The notes beneath the pieces were generated by a model that worked only from the letters and a program-made list of their open reading frames with translations, did no database searches and was not told the DNA's origin. Shown here piece by piece: positions 4,925 through 5,023 of a stretch of DNA of 5,023 nt (its first letter is position 1; each line of letters starts with the position of its first letter). The translations under genes were made by a program, and so were the position numbers. Location: the NCBI GenBank assembly GCA_030668465.1, contig DAOUTX010000092.1, positions 1-5,023 of the forward strand, given 5' to 3'. The stretch comes from Atribacterota bacterium (GTDB lineage: Bacteria > Atribacterota > Phoenicimicrobiia > Phoenicimicrobiales > Phoenicimicrobiaceae).

Positions 4925-5023
4925 TTACTTATTTTCTTTCTTCTTTGAGGTGTCAGAGATACTATCTCGCATGGAAGTATCAGCTGCAATATTCTTCAAA
5001 TTGTAATAATCCATTACTCCTAA
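4925..5023 (-). CDS. floA: Flotillin-like protein FloA, C-terminal end (partial)
   Basis: The right edge opens inside a frame that encodes 32 residues and ends with TAA at 4925-4927. It reads LGVMDYYNLKNIAADTSMR and then a charged Lys/Ser/Asp tail. The GVMDYY...KNI.ADT.MR segment is typical of the very end of FloA (formerly YqfA) proteins, where it follows an ALRxGNLG-type stretch. FloA forms membrane microdomain assemblies and affects membrane fluidity and protein organisation. The neighbourhood supports the call: in Bacillus, floA/yqfA lies a few genes upstream of phoH and the pgpH homologue yqfF. Only about a tenth of the expected protein is present, so integrity cannot be judged. Confidence 0.82.
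   Translation of the reverse strand, partial: LGVMDYYNLKNIAADTSMRDSISDTSKKKENK

Overview
This window is strongly AT-rich, and every supported gene lies on the minus strand. Reading in the direction of transcription (right to left), the order is: the 3' end of a floA (flotillin-like) gene, a small membrane protein of unknown function, a roughly 470-base non-coding stretch filled by an inverted-repeat element, phoH, pgpH (a 7TM-HD c-di-AMP phosphodiesterase), ybeY (16S rRNA maturation endonuclease), and the first 33 codons of a secreted protein, possibly a TRAP/TAXI-type solute-binding protein. The order floA - phoH - pgpH - ybeY matches the Bacillus yqfA...phoH-yqfF-ybeY neighbourhood. The yqfC/yqfD sporulation genes normally found between floA and phoH are absent, and one small membrane protein takes their place. 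This suggests a low-GC, Firmicutes-like bacterium that does not sporulate, or a deep-branching AT-rich phylum such as Atribacterota. The window alone cannot settle which.

Coding layout: phoH, pgpH and ybeY are tightly packed and probably cotranscribed. PhoH and PgpH are 9 bases apart, and pgpH overlaps ybeY by 98 bases. The overlap begins just after a run of eight A residues. One extra A there would shorten it to 13 bases. The phoH coding region is clearly longer than its first ATG implies. About 88 family-like residues are encoded upstream in the same frame, with no ATG, GTG or TTG before the preceding stop. The best-placed start is an ATA codon behind an AGGGA ribosome binding site.

Non-coding layout: positions 4004-4429 form a 426-base element with imperfect inverted arms of about 65 bases. 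The arms are tipped by 7-base tandem repeats (TAGCGTN / TACGCTN) and carry GTTA/TAAC repeats. It sits directly upstream of phoH and encodes nothing recognisable. On the left, a good sigma-70-type promoter (TTGATT - 17 - TATAAT) starts inside the end of ybeY and points into a leader of about 190 bases that holds two perfect inverted repeats, ahead of the secreted-protein gene.

Functional picture: the operon core combines membrane organisation (FloA), RNA or ribosome-related housekeeping (PhoH, YbeY) and c-di-AMP turnover (PgpH). Nothing here is clearly a new defence or mobile system. The points most worth checking are the phoH start, the pgpH/ybeY homopolymer overlap and the inverted-repeat element.
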